DNA of 64,000 bases from Lysobacteraceae bacterium (GCA_004297225.1 SCUI01000004.1:102724-166723), one strand, 5' to 3'; shown: positions 1-11,597, counted from the stretch's first letter. Notes: a model not told the origin generated them from the sequence alone. Numbers and translations: made by a program.

Positions 1-978
1 AGCGGCGAGCGCTTCATGGAGCGCTACGCGCCCAACGCCAAGGACCTGGCCTCTCGCGACGTGGTCAGCCGCGCGATGACCATGGAAATCCGCGCCGGCA
101 ACGGCGTCGGCGAGCACAAGGACCACATCTTCCTGGACCTGACCCACCTCAACCCGGCCGACATCCACGAGAAGCTGCCCGGCATCGCCGAGAGCGCGCG
201 GATCTTCGCCGGCGTCGACGTGGAGAAGCAGCCGATCCCGGTGATCCCGACCGTGCACTACAACATGGGCGGCATCCCCACCAACTACCACGGCGAAGTG
301 GTGCAGCTGAGCAACGGCAATCCCGACGCCGTGGTCCCCGGCCTGTACGCGATCGGCGAGGCCGCCTGCGTGTCGGTGCACGGCGCCAACCGCCTGGGTT
401 CGAACTCGCTGCTGGACCTGGTGGTGTTCGGCCGCGCCGTCGCCAACCGCGCCGCCGAGACGATCAAGCCCGGGCAACCGCATGGCCGCCTGGCGCCGGA
501 CGCCGCCGATGCCGCGCTGGCGCGCTTCGACAAGGTGCGCAACGCCAACGGCTCGCTGCCGACCGCGGTGATCCGCGACCGCATGCAGCGCACGATGCAG
601 GCCGACGCCGCGGTGTTCCGCACCGGCGAGACGCTGGCCGAGGGCGTGGAGAAGATCCGCGCGATCCGCGACTCGTTCGCCGACGTCCGCGTCACCGACC
701 GCTCGCTGGTCTGGAACTCGGACCTGGTGGAGACGCTGGAACTGAAGAACCTGCTCGACCAGGCGCTGGCGACGATCGTCTCGGCCGCCAACCGTACCGA
801 GTCGCGCGGCGCCCACGCCCGCGAAGACTACCCGGACCGCAACGACGAGCAGTGGATGAAGCACAGCCTGTGCTGGGTCGCCGAGGACGGGCGCACCCAC
901 ATCGATTACCGCCCCGTGCACCTGTACACGCTGGACGACGAGGTCGAGATGGTTCCCCCCAAGCCGCGGGTGTATTGA
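1..978 (+). CDS. sdhA: succinate dehydrogenase flavoprotein subunit, C-terminal part (gene starts before window)
   Basis: Open from base 1; [20 protein letters not shown] flavoprotein motif; followed directly by sdhB. Confidence 0.97.
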   Translation, partial: SGERFMERYAPNAKDLASRDVVSRAMTMEIRAGNGVGEHKDHIFLDLTHLNPADIHEKLPGIAESARIFAGVDVEKQPIPVIPTVHYNMGGIPTNYHGEVVQLSNGNPDAVVPGLYAIGEAACVSVHGANRLGSNSLLDLVVFGRAVANRAAETIKPGQPHGRLAPDAADAALARFDKVRNANGSLPTAVIRDRMQRTMQADAAVFRTGETLAEGVEKIRAIRDSFADVRVTDRSLVWNSDLVETLELKNLLDQALATIVSAANRTESRGAHAREDYPDRNDEQWMKHSLCWVAEDGRTHIDYRPVHLYTLDDEVEMVPPKPRVY

Positions 979-979
979 G

Positions 980-1816
980 ATGGCCGAGTTTTCGCTGCCG
1001 AGGAATTCGAAGGTCCACCCGGGCCGCCACTTCGCCGCGCCGGAAGGCGCCAAGCGCACCCGCACCTTCAAGATCTATCGCTGGAGCCCGGACGACAGCG
1101 AGAACCCGCGCACCGACACCTACGAGGTGGACCTGGACCGCTGCGGGCCGATGGTCCTGGACGCGCTGATCAAGATCAAGAACGAGGTCGACCCGACGCT
1201 GACCTTCCGCCGTTCCTGCCGCGAGGGCATCTGCGGCTCGTGCGCGATGAACATCGACGGCGTCAACACGCTGGCCTGCATCTGCGCCATCGACGGCGCG
1301 GCCGATCCGCAGCCGGCGCTGGCGCCGACGCCGCAGCGGCCTTCCGTGAAGAGCAAGGGCCCCGTCGCGATCTACCCGCTGCCGCACATGCCGGTGGTCA
1401 AGGACCTGGTCCCGGACCTCACCCATTTCTACGCGCAGTACGCCTCGATCAAGCCGTGGATCCGCACCCAGAGCTCGCCGCCGCCGGATCGCGAGCGGCT
1501 GCAGTCCAAGGAGGACCGGGCCAAGCTCGACGGCCTGTACGAATGCATCCTCTGCGCCTGCTGCTCCACCGCGTGCCCGAGCTACTGGTGGAACGGCGAG
1601 AAGTACCTGGGCCCGGCGATCCTGCTGCAGGCCTACCGCTGGATCGTCGACTCGCGCGACGAGGCCACCGGCGAGCGCCTGGACGACCTCGAGGATCCGT
1701 TCAAGCTGTACCGCTGCCACACCATCATGAACTGCACGCGCACCTGCCCGAAGGGGCTGAACCCCGCGCGCGCCATCGCGATGACCAAGCAGCTCATGCT
1801 CGAGCGCCATGGCTGA
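980..1816 (+). CDS. sdhB: succinate dehydrogenase iron-sulfur subunit
   Basis: [16 protein letters not shown] 2Fe-2S motif and [17 protein letters not shown] / [18 protein letters not shown] clusters. Confidence 0.97.
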   Translation: MAEFSLPRNSKVHPGRHFAAPEGAKRTRTFKIYRWSPDDSENPRTDTYEVDLDRCGPMVLDALIKIKNEVDPTLTFRRSCREGICGSCAMNIDGVNTLACICAIDGAADPQPALAPTPQRPSVKSKGPVAIYPLPHMPVVKDLVPDLTHFYAQYASIKPWIRTQSSPPPDRERLQSKEDRAKLDGLYECILCACCSTACPSYWWNGEKYLGPAILLQAYRWIVDSRDEATGERLDDLEDPFKLYRCHTIMNCTRTCPKGLNPARAIAMTKQLMLERHG

Positions 1817-2063
1817 TCCCGTGGAGCCGACCCTGGGTCGGCTCAGATGGCGCTGCAGGCGCGGCATGCAGGAACTGGACGTGCTCATGCTGCGCTACCT
1901 CGACCAACGCTACGTGGCTGCTTCCGAAGCCGAGCGCGCGGTTTTCCTACGCCTGCTGGACACCGAGGACGACAAACTCTGGCACTGGTGCATGGGCCAC
2001 GAGGCCGCCCCCGATGCCGAACTCGACGCCCTGGTGCAACGGATCCGCCAGCTTCCCGCTTGA
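1809..2063 (+). CDS. sdhE: FAD assembly factor SdhE (YgfY/CptB family)
   Basis: [21 protein letters not shown] signature; overlaps sdhB stop. Confidence 0.9.
   Translation: MADPVEPTLGRLRWRCRRGMQELDVLMLRYLDQRYVAASEAERAVFLRLLDTEDDKLWHWCMGHEAAPDAELDALVQRIRQLPA
1821..1846 (+). repeat. REP-like family B (GTRG-headed palindrome) at sdhE 5' end
   Basis: GTGGAGCCGACCCTGGGTCGGCTCAG. Confidence 0.75.
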
Positions 2064-2382
2064 GTGGCGCCCCTCGCGCTGGCTCATCGGCGCCCTGGCG
2101 CTGATCGCCGTGCTGGCACCCATTGCCGTGCTGCAATCGGAAATGCCGCGCCCGTGGGCGTGGCCGCTGGCGGCGCTCGCCGCGGGCTACGGCATCAGGC
2201 TGGCCTGGCGCGAAGGACGCAAGCCACCGCGCATCCTCGACTGGCCGCTCCCCGGCGCCACGCTGTCCTGGCGCGGGCCGATCCTGTTCCTGCGCGCCCC
2301 GGGCCTGGCCCTGGCCTGGTGGCCCGACACGCTGGATGCGGCGACCCGCCGGGAACTTCGCCTGGCCTCCATGGCACCATAG
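2014..2382 (+). CDS. YgfX/CptA-like small membrane protein
   Basis: Two hydrophobic segments then W-rich C-term; position immediately after sdhE; start codon uncertain. Confidence 0.55.
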   Translation: MPNSTPWCNGSASFPLEWRPSRWLIGALALIAVLAPIAVLQSEMPRPWAWPLAALAAGYGIRLAWREGRKPPRILDWPLPGATLSWRGPILFLRAPGLALAWWPDTLDAATRRELRLASMAP

Positions 2383-2389
2383 GACACTT

Positions 2390-3631
2390 ATGTTCAAACC
2401 CGTCCCCGTCGCCATCGGCCTGCGCTACCTGCGCGCCAAACGCCGCAACGGCTTCATCTCCTTCATTTCCATGGCCTCGATCCTCGGCATCGCCATCGGC
2501 GTGGCCGCGCTGATCACGACGCTGGCGGTGATGACCGGTTTCCAGACCGAGATCCGCACGCGGATGCTGGAGATGGCCGCCCACGCCACGGTCACCGCCG
2601 ACGGCGTGCCGATGGAGAACTGGCGCGAAGCCATCGCCAGCGCCTACCAGGATCCGCGCGTGGCCGGCGCCGCGCCCTACGTCGAGACCGAGGCGATGCT
2701 GCGCGGCCAGCGCAGCCAGGGCGCGATCGTGCGTGGCGTGATCCCGGAGCAGGAGGACAAGGTGTCGGTGTTCGCCGAGAAGATGGTGCAGGGCCGGCTC
2801 TCCGACCTCACCCCCGGCAGCTTCAACATCGTCCTGGGCGCCGAGCTCGCGCTGTGGCTGGGCGTGGGCGTGGGCGACGACGTGATCGTGACCACCGGCC
2901 TGCAATCCACGCCGGTCGGCGGCATCCCGCAGTTCAAGCGCTTCACCGTCAGCGGCATCTTCGAGGCCGGCTACCAGGAATACGACAAGGGCCTGGCGGT
3001 CACCAACCTCAAGGACATCCAGCGCGTCACCCGCATGGGCGACGGCGTCACCGGCGTGCGCCTGCGCCTGCACGACATGAACCTGGCCGCGCAGGTCGCC
3101 CGCGACCTGGCGCTCAAGCTCAAGGGCGCCGAACGGGTCAGCGACTGGACCTACGACAACGCCAACATGTTCCGCGCGCTCAAGCTCGAGAAGACGATGA
3201 TGGGCATCCTGCTGTCGCTGATCATCGCGATGGGCGCGTTCAACCTGGTCAGCTCGCAGGTGATGCTGGTCACCGACAAGCAGGCCGACATCGCCATCCT
3301 GCGCACCCTGGGCCTGGCGCCGCGCGGGGTGATGCAGGTGTTCATGGTGCAGGGCTCGCTGATCGGCGTGATCGGCACCGTACTCGGCGTGGTCGGCGGC
3401 GTGCTGCTCACGCTCAACCTCGAACACATCCTGCACGCGATCGAAAGCGTGGTCGGCGTGGAGCTGATGCCCGAGGACGTGTACTACATCACCGGCCTGC
3501 CGACCGAGCTCAACCCGGGCGACGTCGCCTGGATCGCCTGCGTGGCGCTGGCGATGGCGTTCATCGCCACGATCTACCCGGCGTGGCGCGCGGCGCGGAC
3601 GCCGCCGGCGGAGGCGTTGCGCTATGAGTAA
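2390..3631 (+). CDS. lolC: lipoprotein-releasing ABC transporter permease LolC/LolE
   Basis: [34 protein letters not shown]-term, FtsX-like C-term; followed by lolD. Confidence 0.93.
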   Translation: MFKPVPVAIGLRYLRAKRRNGFISFISMASILGIAIGVAALITTLAVMTGFQTEIRTRMLEMAAHATVTADGVPMENWREAIASAYQDPRVAGAAPYVETEAMLRGQRSQGAIVRGVIPEQEDKVSVFAEKMVQGRLSDLTPGSFNIVLGAELALWLGVGVGDDVIVTTGLQSTPVGGIPQFKRFTVSGIFEAGYQEYDKGLAVTNLKDIQRVTRMGDGVTGVRLRLHDMNLAAQVARDLALKLKGAERVSDWTYDNANMFRALKLEKTMMGILLSLIIAMGAFNLVSSQVMLVTDKQADIAILRTLGLAPRGVMQVFMVQGSLIGVIGTVLGVVGGVLLTLNLEHILHAIESVVGVELMPEDVYYITGLPTELNPGDVAWIACVALAMAFIATIYPAWRAARTPPAEALRYE

Positions 3632-4364
3632 TGCGAAAGCGGGAACGGGGAACGGGGAACGGGGAATGGTGGGGTCCGCGATCATCAAGGCTGAAGGGCT
3701 GGGGAAGACCTACGCGGAAGGGAAGTTGCGGACGCCGGTGTTCGACGGGCTGAACTTTGCCGTCGAGGCGGGCGAGACGGTGGCGATCCTGGGGCCATCG
3801 GGCGCCGGCAAGAGCACCTTGCTGCACCTGCTGGGCGGCCTCGACACCCCGACCAGCGGCGAGGTCTACGTCGCCGGGCAGAAGATGAGCGCGCTGTCGG
3901 ATGCCGCGCGCGGCCGCCTGCGCAACCGCGCGCTCGGCTTCGTCTACCAGTTCCACCACCTGCTGCCCGAGTTCACCGCGCTGGAGAACGTGATGCTGCC
4001 GGTGCTGCTCAACGGCACCGGTGTCCACGAGGCGACGGCGAAGGCGCGCACGCTGCTCGAGTCCGTCGGCCTCGGCCATCGGCTGGAGCACAAGCCGGGC
4101 GAACTGTCCGGCGGCGAGCGCCAGCGCGCCGCGGTCGCGCGCGCGCTGGTCAACGGCCCGGGCTGCGTGCTCGGCGACGAGCCGACCGGCAACCTGGACG
4201 AGAAGACCGCCGCGCACGTGTTCGGGCAGATGCTCGAACTCAACCGCGCCCAGCGCACCAGCCTGGTGCTGGTCACCCATGACCGCAGCCTGGCCCGGCG
4301 CCTGGATCGCGTCCTGGAACTGCACGAGGGTCGCCTGCGGGAAGTCGCCGCCGCCGACGTGTAG
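3624..4364 (+). CDS. lolD: lipoprotein-releasing ABC transporter ATP-binding protein LolD
   Basis: [18 protein letters not shown] Walker [16 protein letters not shown] signature. Confidence 0.95.
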   Translation: MSNAKAGTGNGERGMVGSAIIKAEGLGKTYAEGKLRTPVFDGLNFAVEAGETVAILGPSGAGKSTLLHLLGGLDTPTSGEVYVAGQKMSALSDAARGRLRNRALGFVYQFHHLLPEFTALENVMLPVLLNGTGVHEATAKARTLLESVGLGHRLEHKPGELSGGERQRAAVARALVNGPGCVLGDEPTGNLDEKTAAHVFGQMLELNRAQRTSLVLVTHDRSLARRLDRVLELHEGRLREVAAADV

Positions 4365-4380
4365 CCGCTGAACCCACCTT

Positions 4381-4405
4381 GTGGGAGCGGCGCAAGCCGC
4401 GACGC
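4381..4405 (+). repeat. REP family A
   Basis: GTGGGAGCGGCGCAAGCCGCGACGC. Confidence 0.9.
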
Positions 4406-4500
4406 TTTAGGAAATCTCCGGCGCGTTGCCGCGGCATCCGCCGATGGCGGGCAACCATGCCCGCCATCGATGCTGGGTCATGCCCCCGCGCGAACCCTCG

Positions 4501-6927
4501 ATGGCGCCATTCGGACCGGCCGCGGCGGCGTCGTTGCTGGCGGGCGTATGCGCCTGCCTGGCGTTGCCGGCGTTGCCAAGCACCGCGTGGCTCTGGCTTG
4601 CCGGCCTGGCGGGCGCGTGGATGTGGTGGCGTGCCACTGCGTGGCGCTTGCCTGGGCCGATGCTGTGCGGCTTCGCCCTGGCGGGACTGCATGCCGGCGT
4701 TGCGCTGGCCGATCGCTTGCCGACAGTGCTGGAAGGCGCCGATATCGTCGTCACGGGTCGGGTCGTCCAGTTGCCGGAGCGTGAGCCTGGCCGCGTGCGA
4801 TTCCGCTTCCGCGTGGATGACGACAACCGGCAACTGCCGCCGCTGAAGGACAAGCTGCTGGACCTGTCGTGGTACGAGGAGCGGTGGAGTCGCGGCGCAA
4901 GCCGCGACATCACTCCCGGCTCGCGCTGGCGACTCACCCTGCGCCTGCGCGCACCACGCGGCCTGCGCAATCCGGGGACCATCGATACCGGGAAGCGGGC
5001 GCTGGCCGAAGGCATCGCCGCAACCGGTTACGTGCGCGATCCGCAAAGCGCCGCACGGTTCGCGCCCGCGGCCGGCATCGACGCCTGGCGCCACCGCATG
5101 TCCGCGCGGATCGCCGGCACGGTGTCGTTGCCATCGCACCGCTTCCTGCAGGCATTGGCGCTGGGCGACACCCGGTCGCTCACCGACGCCGACTGGGCCA
5201 CGCTGCGCGCCTCCGGGCTGACCCACCTGATCGCGATCTCGGGCTTCCACGTCGGCCTGGTCGCGGGCTTCGCGGCGTTGCTGGCGGCGGCGATCTGGTG
5301 GTTGTTCCCGGCACTCGGCCGACGGTTGCCGCGCATGCAAGCCGCCGCCATCGCCGCGCTGCTTGGAGCCAGCGGCTACGCCGCGGTCGCGGGCTTCGCG
5401 CTGCCGACCGTGCGCACCGTGCTGATGATCGGCCTGGTCGTCTGCGCGCGCCTGCTGCGTCGCGCGCAACACATGGGTGATGCGCTTGCATTGGCCGCCA
5501 TCACGACCTTGCTGGTGGATCCGCTGGCGGTGCTGTCGGCCGGCTTCTGGCTCAGTTTCGCCGGTGTCGCCTGGTTGCTCTGGTGCCTGCCGGGCAGCGG
5601 CGAACGCGGATGGCGCGCGACGTTGCGCGGATTCCTCGGCGCGCAGGCCGTCGCCACCATCGGCCTGCTGCCATTCACCGTGATCCTGTTCGGCCAGGCC
5701 TCGCTGGCCGGGCCGTTCGCGAACCTGCTCGCGATCCCGTGGTGGAGCCTGGTGGTCGTGCCGCTTGCCTTGTTCGGCACCGGCATGGAGTGGCTGCACG
5801 CGGGCGCGGGCGGCTGGCCGTGGCGATTCGCCGCGCAGGCCTTCGACCTGGCCTGGCCATGGTTCGAACGCATCGCCGCCAGTCCGCTGGCGTTCTGGTG
5901 GCTGCCCGAACCGGCGTGGTTCGCCTTGCCGCTCGCGATCCTCGGCGGCTTCTGGCTGCTGCTGCCGCGCGGGCTTCCCGGCAAGCCGCTGGCGCTGCTG
6001 TTGTGGTTGCCGCTGCTGTGGCCGCAGCGCGGCCTGCCGGCGCACGGCGCGGCGGAACTGGTGGTGCTCGACGTCGGCCAGGGTCTGTCGGTGCTGGTGC
6101 GCAGCGCCGGGCATGCGCTGCTCTTCGACATGGGGCCGGGCCAGCCGGAAGGCTTCGACGCCGGCGCGTCCGTGGTGGTGCCGGCGCTGCATGCGCTGGG
6201 CGTGCGGCGGCTGGATGCGATGGTGGTGAGCCACGCGGACAACGATCATTCGGGCGGATTCGGTTCGGTGGTGGCGGCGTTTCCGCCGGCGATCGTGTTC
6301 CAGCCGGAGGGCATGGAGAAGAGCGTCGCGGCTCGTGCCGCTCCCACAAGGGGGCCCATGCGCGAGTGCACTGCGGGATTGCACTGGAGCTGGGACGGCG
6401 TCGACTTCCGCTTCCTGCATCCGCCGCGCTGGTTCCCGTACATGGACAACGATTCCTCGTGCGTGCTGCGGATCGCGGCCGGCGGGCGGGTGGCGTTGTT
6501 GCCCGGCGACATCGGCAAGGTGGTGGAGGAGGGCCTGGCGAAGCGGCAGGGCGACGCGATCCGCGCCGACGTCGTGGTGCTGTCGCACCACGGCAGCCGG
6601 CATTCGTCGACGCCGGCGTTCGTCGAGGCGACGCAGGCACGGTGGGCACTGGTGTCGGCGGGGTATTCGAACCGGTTCGGGCATCCGGACGGGGAGGTCG
6701 TGGCGCGCTGGCGGGCGTCGGGGGCGGAGGTGCCGAATACCGCCGAGACCGGCGCGCAGCGGCTGCTGCTGGATGCGAACGGGGTCACGTTCATGGGTGA
6801 ACGGGTGCGACGGCGGCGCTTGTGGGATGCGGCCGCGGCTTGCGCCGCTCCCACAAAGGGGCTTGCCGGGCGGGTTATCCTTCCTCCCGGAATCGGATCG
6901 AGGGGTGGCGCGTGCTGGAATTGGTGA
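4501..6927 (+). CDS. comEC: DNA internalization-related competence protein ComEC/Rec2
   Basis: GLTHLIAISGFHVGLVAG motif plus C-term metallo-beta-lactamase domain (SHADNDHSGG); start uncertain (ORF opens at 4426). Confidence 0.92.
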   Translation: MAPFGPAAAASLLAGVCACLALPALPSTAWLWLAGLAGAWMWWRATAWRLPGPMLCGFALAGLHAGVALADRLPTVLEGADIVVTGRVVQLPEREPGRVRFRFRVDDDNRQLPPLKDKLLDLSWYEERWSRGASRDITPGSRWRLTLRLRAPRGLRNPGTIDTGKRALAEGIAATGYVRDPQSAARFAPAAGIDAWRHRMSARIAGTVSLPSHRFLQALALGDTRSLTDADWATLRASGLTHLIAISGFHVGLVAGFAALLAAAIWWLFPALGRRLPRMQAAAIAALLGASGYAAVAGFALPTVRTVLMIGLVVCARLLRRAQHMGDALALAAITTLLVDPLAVLSAGFWLSFAGVAWLLWCLPGSGERGWRATLRGFLGAQAVATIGLLPFTVILFGQASLAGPFANLLAIPWWSLVVVPLALFGTGMEWLHAGAGGWPWRFAAQAFDLAWPWFERIAASPLAFWWLPEPAWFALPLAILGGFWLLLPRGLPGKPLALLLWLPLLWPQRGLPAHGAAELVVLDVGQGLSVLVRSAGHALLFDMGPGQPEGFDAGASVVVPALHALGVRRLDAMVVSHADNDHSGGFGSVVAAFPPAIVFQPEGMEKSVAARAAPTRGPMRECTAGLHWSWDGVDFRFLHPPRWFPYMDNDSSCVLRIAAGGRVALLPGDIGKVVEEGLAKRQGDAIRADVVVLSHHGSRHSSTPAFVEATQARWALVSAGYSNRFGHPDGEVVARWRASGAEVPNTAETGAQRLLLDANGVTFMGERVRRRRLWDAAAACAAPTKGLAGRVILPPGIGSRGGACWNW
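4884..4908 (+). repeat. REP family A, degenerate, inside comEC
   Basis: GTGGAGTCGCGGCGCAAGCCGCGAC. Confidence 0.55.
6323..6350 (-). repeat. REP family A inside comEC
   Basis: GCGTCGCGGCTCGTGCCGCTCCCACAAG. Confidence 0.9.
6820..6856 (-). repeat. REP family A with truncated opposite copy, comEC 3' end
   Basis: TTGTGGGATGCGGCCGCGGCTTGCGCCGCTCCCACAA. Confidence 0.85.
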
Positions 6928-7520
6928 AGGCGGGCGGGTGGCCGATGATCCCGCTGCTGCTGCTGTCGGCCGCGGCACTGGCGATCATCGTCGAACGCTT
7001 CTGGTCGCTGCGGCGGATCACCGTCATGCCGCCGGGCCTGGGCGACGAGGTGCGCGCGTGGGTCGCACGCGGCGGCGCGCTGGATCCGGGCCACATCGAG
7101 CAGTTGCGGCAGACCTCGCCGCTGGGCGCGTTGCTGGCCGCGGCGCTGGACGCCCGCACCCGGCCGCGCGAGCAGATGCGCGAGCGCATCGAGGACGCCG
7201 GGCGCCACCTCGTCCACCACCTGGAACGCTACCTCAACAGCCTCGGCACCATTGCCGCGGCCGGACCGTTGCTGGGCCTGTTCGGCACGGTCGTGGGCAT
7301 GATCCAGATGTTCATGGGCATCCTCGACCACGGCGTCGGCGACGTGAACCAGCTGGCCGGCGGCATCGGCAAGGCACTGGTCTGCACCGCCACCGGCATG
7401 ATCGTCGCGATCCCCGCGCTGATGTTCCATCGCTATTTCCGCGGCCGCATCGCCGGCTACATCGTCGAGATGGAGCACGAGGCCACCCAGTTGCTGGACA
7501 CGCTCGACCCGGTCCGCTGA
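6912..7520 (+). CDS. exbB: MotA/TolQ/ExbB proton channel family protein
   Basis: GTIAAAGPLLGLFGTVVGMIQMF motif; GTG start inferred. Confidence 0.88.
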   Translation: MLELVKAGGWPMIPLLLLSAAALAIIVERFWSLRRITVMPPGLGDEVRAWVARGGALDPGHIEQLRQTSPLGALLAAALDARTRPREQMRERIEDAGRHLVHHLERYLNSLGTIAAAGPLLGLFGTVVGMIQMFMGILDHGVGDVNQLAGGIGKALVCTATGMIVAIPALMFHRYFRGRIAGYIVEMEHEATQLLDTLDPVR

Positions 7521-7533
7521 GCGATCGCCCCCG

Positions 7534-7977
7534 ATGCGCATCCGCGACTTCCGCGCCGACGACAGCCCGCAGATCGACCTGGTCCCGTTGATCGACGTGG
7601 TGCTGTGCCTGATCGTGTTCTTCGTCGTCACCACCACCTTCGACACGCGCTCGGTGCTGGAACTGGAACTGCCGCGCGCCCAGGGCGAAGCGGCGAAGCA
7701 GCAGACCCGGGCGCTCGACATCCTGGTCAACGCGGACGGCCGTTACTTCGTCGGTGACCGCGAGGCATTGCGCACCGATGTCGAATCTCTCAAGCGCACG
7801 ATCCTGGAAGTCGGCGGCGACGATCGCGAACGCGGCGTGCTGCTGCGCGCCGACGCGCGCACGCCACACCAGGCGGTGGTGACCGCGCTGGACGCGCTCG
7901 GCCAGCTCGGCTACCGCAACATTTCCATCGGCACCGCGCCCGATCCGGCGTCGCCGGCCCCGGGTCCCGCGCGATGA
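7534..7977 (+). CDS. exbD: biopolymer transporter ExbD/TolR
   Basis: PQIDLVPLIDVVLCLIVFFVVTTTF motif; follows exbB. Confidence 0.93.
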   Translation: MRIRDFRADDSPQIDLVPLIDVVLCLIVFFVVTTTFDTRSVLELELPRAQGEAAKQQTRALDILVNADGRYFVGDREALRTDVESLKRTILEVGGDDRERGVLLRADARTPHQAVVTALDALGQLGYRNISIGTAPDPASPAPGPAR

Positions 7978-9728
7978 GCGACCACGCCCCGGCCTGGCCG
8001 ATCTACAAGCGCCTGCTCGGTTACGCCGGCCGCTACTGGCCGCTGCTCACCGCCGCGTCGATCGGCATGGTGTTCGAGGCGCTGGCCGGCGGCGCGTTCG
8101 TGCAGTTGATGGACCCGCTGGTCAACCGCGGTTTCGTCAACCCCGAGCCGAAGATGGCGGTGCTGCTGCCGCTGGCGATCATCGCCCTGTTCATCATCCG
8201 CAGCATCGCCACCTTCGTCACCGACTACGGCATGGCCCGCGCCGGCCGCAGCGTGGTCCGCGACCTGCGCCAGGAGATCCTGGGCAAGTACCTGCGCATG
8301 CCCAGCCGCCATTTCGACACCGAATCGGTGCCGGCGATGGTCAGCCGCCTCAATTTCGACACCGAGCAGGTCACCCAGGCCGGCACCGACGCGGTCAAGG
8401 CGATCGTCACCGACGGCCTGACGATCGCCTACCTGCTCGGCATCATGGTCTACACCAGCCTCAAGGTGACCTTCGCGATGCTGCTGATCACGCCGCTGAT
8501 CGGCGTGCTCGTCTGGTACGTGGGCAAGCGCTACCGGCGCATCAGCCGCGGCATCCAGGAAGGCATGGGCGACCTGGCGCAGACCGCGGAGCAGTCGCTG
8601 GCCGCGCAGCAGGACGTCAAGGTCTACGGCGCGCAGGGCTTCGAGCTTTCGCGCTATTCGAAGCTGGTCGACCGCATGCTGCGGCTGAACATGAAGGTCG
8701 AGACCACGCGCGCGGGCAGCTCGGCGCTGGTGCAGATGCTGGCGGCCTCGGCGCTGGCGGCGATCGTCTGGGTCGCCACCCGCGAGGCGCTGCAGGGCCG
8801 GATCGACGCCGGCGAGTTCGTTGCGCTGATGACCGCGATGATGGCGATCATCCCGTCGCTGCGCCGGGTGACCAACGTGCAGGCGGTGATCGGGCGCGGC
8901 GTCGCCGCGGCGGAGCGGATCTTCGCGGTGCTGGACAGCGTGGAGGAGGGCGACGCCGGCAAGGTCGCGCTGTCGCGCGCCCGCGGCGAGCTCGTCTTCG
9001 ACCGGGTCAGCCTGCGCTACGCCGAGGACGACGGCGATGCGCGGCATGCGTTGCGCGACATCAGCTTCAGTGCGCGGCCCGGGACGGTGACGGCGATCGT
9101 CGGCCGCTCGGGCAGCGGCAAGACCTCGCTGGTGCGGCTGGTGCCGCGTTTCTACGAACCGTCCTCCGGGGCGATCACGCTCGATGGCGTGCCGTTGCGC
9201 GACTACCGGCTCGCCGACCTGCGCCGCCAGATCGCGCTGGTCGGGCAGCGGGTGATGCTGTTCGACGACAGCATCGGCGCCAACATCGCCTACGGCAGCG
9301 AGGCTTCGCCTGATGCGCTGCGGGCCGTGGCCGAAGCGGCGAACGCGTGGGAATTCATCGAGCGCCTGCCGCAGGGGCTGGACACGCCGATCGGCGAGAA
9401 CGGCTCGCTGCTGTCCGGCGGCCAGCGCCAGCGCCTGGCGATCGCGCGCGCGATGTTGAAGGACGCGCCGATCCTGATCCTGGACGAGGCGACCGCGGCG
9501 CTGGACACCGAGTCCGAGCGGCTGGTGCAGGACGCGCTCAACCGGCTGATGCCCGACCGCACCACGCTGGTGATCGCGCACCGGCTCTCGACCATCGAGC
9601 ACGCCGACCAGGTGCTGGTGCTCGACCAGGGCGAGCTGGTGGAGCAGGGCACGCACGCCGAGCTGCTCGCGCGCGGCGGCCTGTACGCGCACCTGCACCG
9701 CATGCAGTTCCGCGAAGCGTCGCCATGA
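7974..9728 (+). CDS. msbA: lipid A export permease/ATP-binding protein MsbA
   Basis: ABC exporter with [18 protein letters not shown] Walker A and [15 protein letters not shown]; followed by lpxK. Confidence 0.95.
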   Translation: MSDHAPAWPIYKRLLGYAGRYWPLLTAASIGMVFEALAGGAFVQLMDPLVNRGFVNPEPKMAVLLPLAIIALFIIRSIATFVTDYGMARAGRSVVRDLRQEILGKYLRMPSRHFDTESVPAMVSRLNFDTEQVTQAGTDAVKAIVTDGLTIAYLLGIMVYTSLKVTFAMLLITPLIGVLVWYVGKRYRRISRGIQEGMGDLAQTAEQSLAAQQDVKVYGAQGFELSRYSKLVDRMLRLNMKVETTRAGSSALVQMLAASALAAIVWVATREALQGRIDAGEFVALMTAMMAIIPSLRRVTNVQAVIGRGVAAAERIFAVLDSVEEGDAGKVALSRARGELVFDRVSLRYAEDDGDARHALRDISFSARPGTVTAIVGRSGSGKTSLVRLVPRFYEPSSGAITLDGVPLRDYRLADLRRQIALVGQRVMLFDDSIGANIAYGSEASPDALRAVAEAANAWEFIERLPQGLDTPIGENGSLLSGGQRQRLAIARAMLKDAPILILDEATAALDTESERLVQDALNRLMPDRTTLVIAHRLSTIEHADQVLVLDQGELVEQGTHAELLARGGLYAHLHRMQFREASP

Positions 9729-10756
9729 GCGCGGGCCGCGCGCCGCCACCTTGGTGGTACAACCCCGCGCGCAGTCCACCCTTGACCGCGCGACTGCTGG
9801 CAGCACTCTACGGCGCCACCATCCGCGTGCGCAGCGCCCTCTACGATCGCGGTTGGCTGAAAACCCACAAGGCCGGCGCGCCGGTCGTCATCGTCGGCAA
9901 CCTCGTTGCCGGCGGCAGCGGCAAGACCCCGCTGGTGATCGCGCTGGTGGAGCGGCTGCGGGCCGCCGGGCGCCGGCCAGGCGTTGCCACGCGCGGCTAC
10001 GGCCGCGAAGACGCCGACAAGGCGCTCTGGGTGGAGGCGGACACCGATCCCGTCATGTCGGGCGACGAACCGTTGCTGATCGCGCGCCGCACCGGCGCGA
10101 AGGTGCGCGCGGATCGCGATCGCGTCGCCGCCGCCCGCGCGCTGGTCGCCGCCGGCTGCGACGTCATCGTCTGCGACGACGGCCTGCAGCATTACCGCCT
10201 GGCCCGCGACCTCGAGATCGAAGTCCTCGACGCCGCCCGCCGCCACGGCAACGGCCGCCTGCTCCCCGCCGGCCCGCTGCGCGAACCGGTCGAACGCGCC
10301 GCCCGCTGCGACTTCCACGTGGTGAACACCGGCTCGCCGGACATTCCCCTCGTGGGAGAGACCCCCCTTGTGGGAGCGGCGCAAGCCGCGACGCTTTTCG
10401 GCGAATGGCCCATGCACCTCATCGCCGATCAGGCCACCCCGCTGCTCCGCGGCCGCCCGGTCCCGCTCGACCAGTTCGCCGGCCACCGCGTCCACGCCGT
10501 CGCCGGCATCGGCGATCCCGAACGCTTCTTCGCCATGCTCCGCGCCCGCGGCATCGCCGTCGTCCCGCACGCCTTCCCCGACCACCACCGCTACACCGCC
10601 GAGGACTTCGAGTTCGGCAGCGACCTGCCGGTGCTGATGACCGAGAAGGACGCGGTGAAGGCGACGCCCTTCGCCACGCCACGCTTCCACGCCGTCCCCG
10701 TCACCGCCCGTCTGCCCGAATCCTTCTGGGTCTCGCTGCTGGACAGGATCGCCTGA
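9725..10756 (+). CDS. lpxK: tetraacyldisaccharide 4'-kinase
   Basis: [25 protein letters not shown]-loop; [20 protein letters not shown]. Confidence 0.95.
   Translation: MSAGRAPPPWWYNPARSPPLTARLLAALYGATIRVRSALYDRGWLKTHKAGAPVVIVGNLVAGGSGKTPLVIALVERLRAAGRRPGVATRGYGREDADKALWVEADTDPVMSGDEPLLIARRTGAKVRADRDRVAAARALVAAGCDVIVCDDGLQHYRLARDLEIEVLDAARRHGNGRLLPAGPLREPVERAARCDFHVVNTGSPDIPLVGETPLVGAAQAATLFGEWPMHLIADQATPLLRGRPVPLDQFAGHRVHAVAGIGDPERFFAMLRARGIAVVPHAFPDHHRYTAEDFEFGSDLPVLMTEKDAVKATPFATPRFHAVPVTARLPESFWVSLLDRIA
10370..10394 (+). repeat. REP family A inside lpxK
   Basis: GTGGGAGCGGCGCAAGCCGCGACGC, preceded by a partial CTCGTGGGAGAG. Confidence 0.92.
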
Positions 10757-10778
10757 CCCCGTCCGTACCTCTTCCATT

Positions 10779-10803
10779 GTGGGAGCGGCGGAAGCCGCGA
10801 CGC
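10779..10803 (+). repeat. REP family A, lpxK-kdsB gap
   Basis: GTGGGAGCGGCGGAAGCCGCGACGC. Confidence 0.9.
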
Positions 10804-10826
10804 TCTTTTTGGGTAGCATGGAAGCC

Positions 10827-11597
10827 ATGCCCGACTTCATCGTCGCCATCCCCGCCCGCTACGCCGCCACGCGCCTGCCGGGGAAGCCGCTGCGCCTGCT
10901 CGGCGGCGAACCCCTGGTCCTGCACGTCGCCCGCCGCGCCCTCGACGCCGGCGCACGCGAAGTCTGGGTTGCCGCGGACGACGAACGCATCGCCCAGGCC
11001 TTGGACGGCAGTGGCGTGCGCATCGCCATGACTTCGCCCGACCACGCTTCCGGCAGTGACCGCCTCGCCGAATGCGCCGGCATCGCCGGCTGGAGCGACG
11101 ACGCCCTGGTCGTGAACCTGCAGGGTGACGAACCGTTCGCACCGGCCGAGGGCATCCGCGCGGTCGCGCAGACCCTGCTGGACTCCGGCGCGGAGATGAG
11201 CACGCTCGCGACTCCGATCAACGACGTCGCCCAGCTGTTCGACCCGAACGTGGTCAAGGTCGTGCGCCGCGCGGATCGCGATGCGCTGTATTTCAGCCGC
11301 GCGCCGATGCCCTGGTCGCGCGACACGTTCGTCGGCGAGGCGCCGCAGCTGCCCGCCGGCGAGAACATCTGGCTGCGCCACATCGGCATCTACGGCTATC
11401 GGGCCGGCTTCCTGCAGCAGTTCGCGCTGCTGCCGCAGGGAAGGCTGGAGCAGATCGAGTCGCTCGAACAGCTGCGCGCGCTCGAAGCCGGCTACCGGAT
11501 CGCCGTGGGCCTGACGCCGGCGGCGTTCCCGCCCGGTGTCGACACGCCCGAAGACCTCGAGCGCGCGGAACGCCACCTTGCGGAGACGCGCCGTTGA
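10827..11597 (+). CDS. kdsB: 3-deoxy-manno-octulosonate cytidylyltransferase
   Basis: [19 protein letters not shown]; follows lpxK. Confidence 0.95.
   Translation: MPDFIVAIPARYAATRLPGKPLRLLGGEPLVLHVARRALDAGAREVWVAADDERIAQALDGSGVRIAMTSPDHASGSDRLAECAGIAGWSDDALVVNLQGDEPFAPAEGIRAVAQTLLDSGAEMSTLATPINDVAQLFDPNVVKVVRRADRDALYFSRAPMPWSRDTFVGEAPQLPAGENIWLRHIGIYGYRAGFLQQFALLPQGRLEQIESLEQLRALEAGYRIAVGLTPAAFPPGVDTPEDLERAERHLAETRR

Noticed and set aside
4273-6978. 901-aa minus-strand ORF
   Set aside because: Antisense to comEC; Arg/His/Gln-rich composition typical of spurious high-GC shadow ORFs; no recognisable motif.
7911-9806. 631-aa minus-strand ORF
   Set aside because: Antisense shadow of msbA with His/Arg/Asp-rich pseudo-protein composition.
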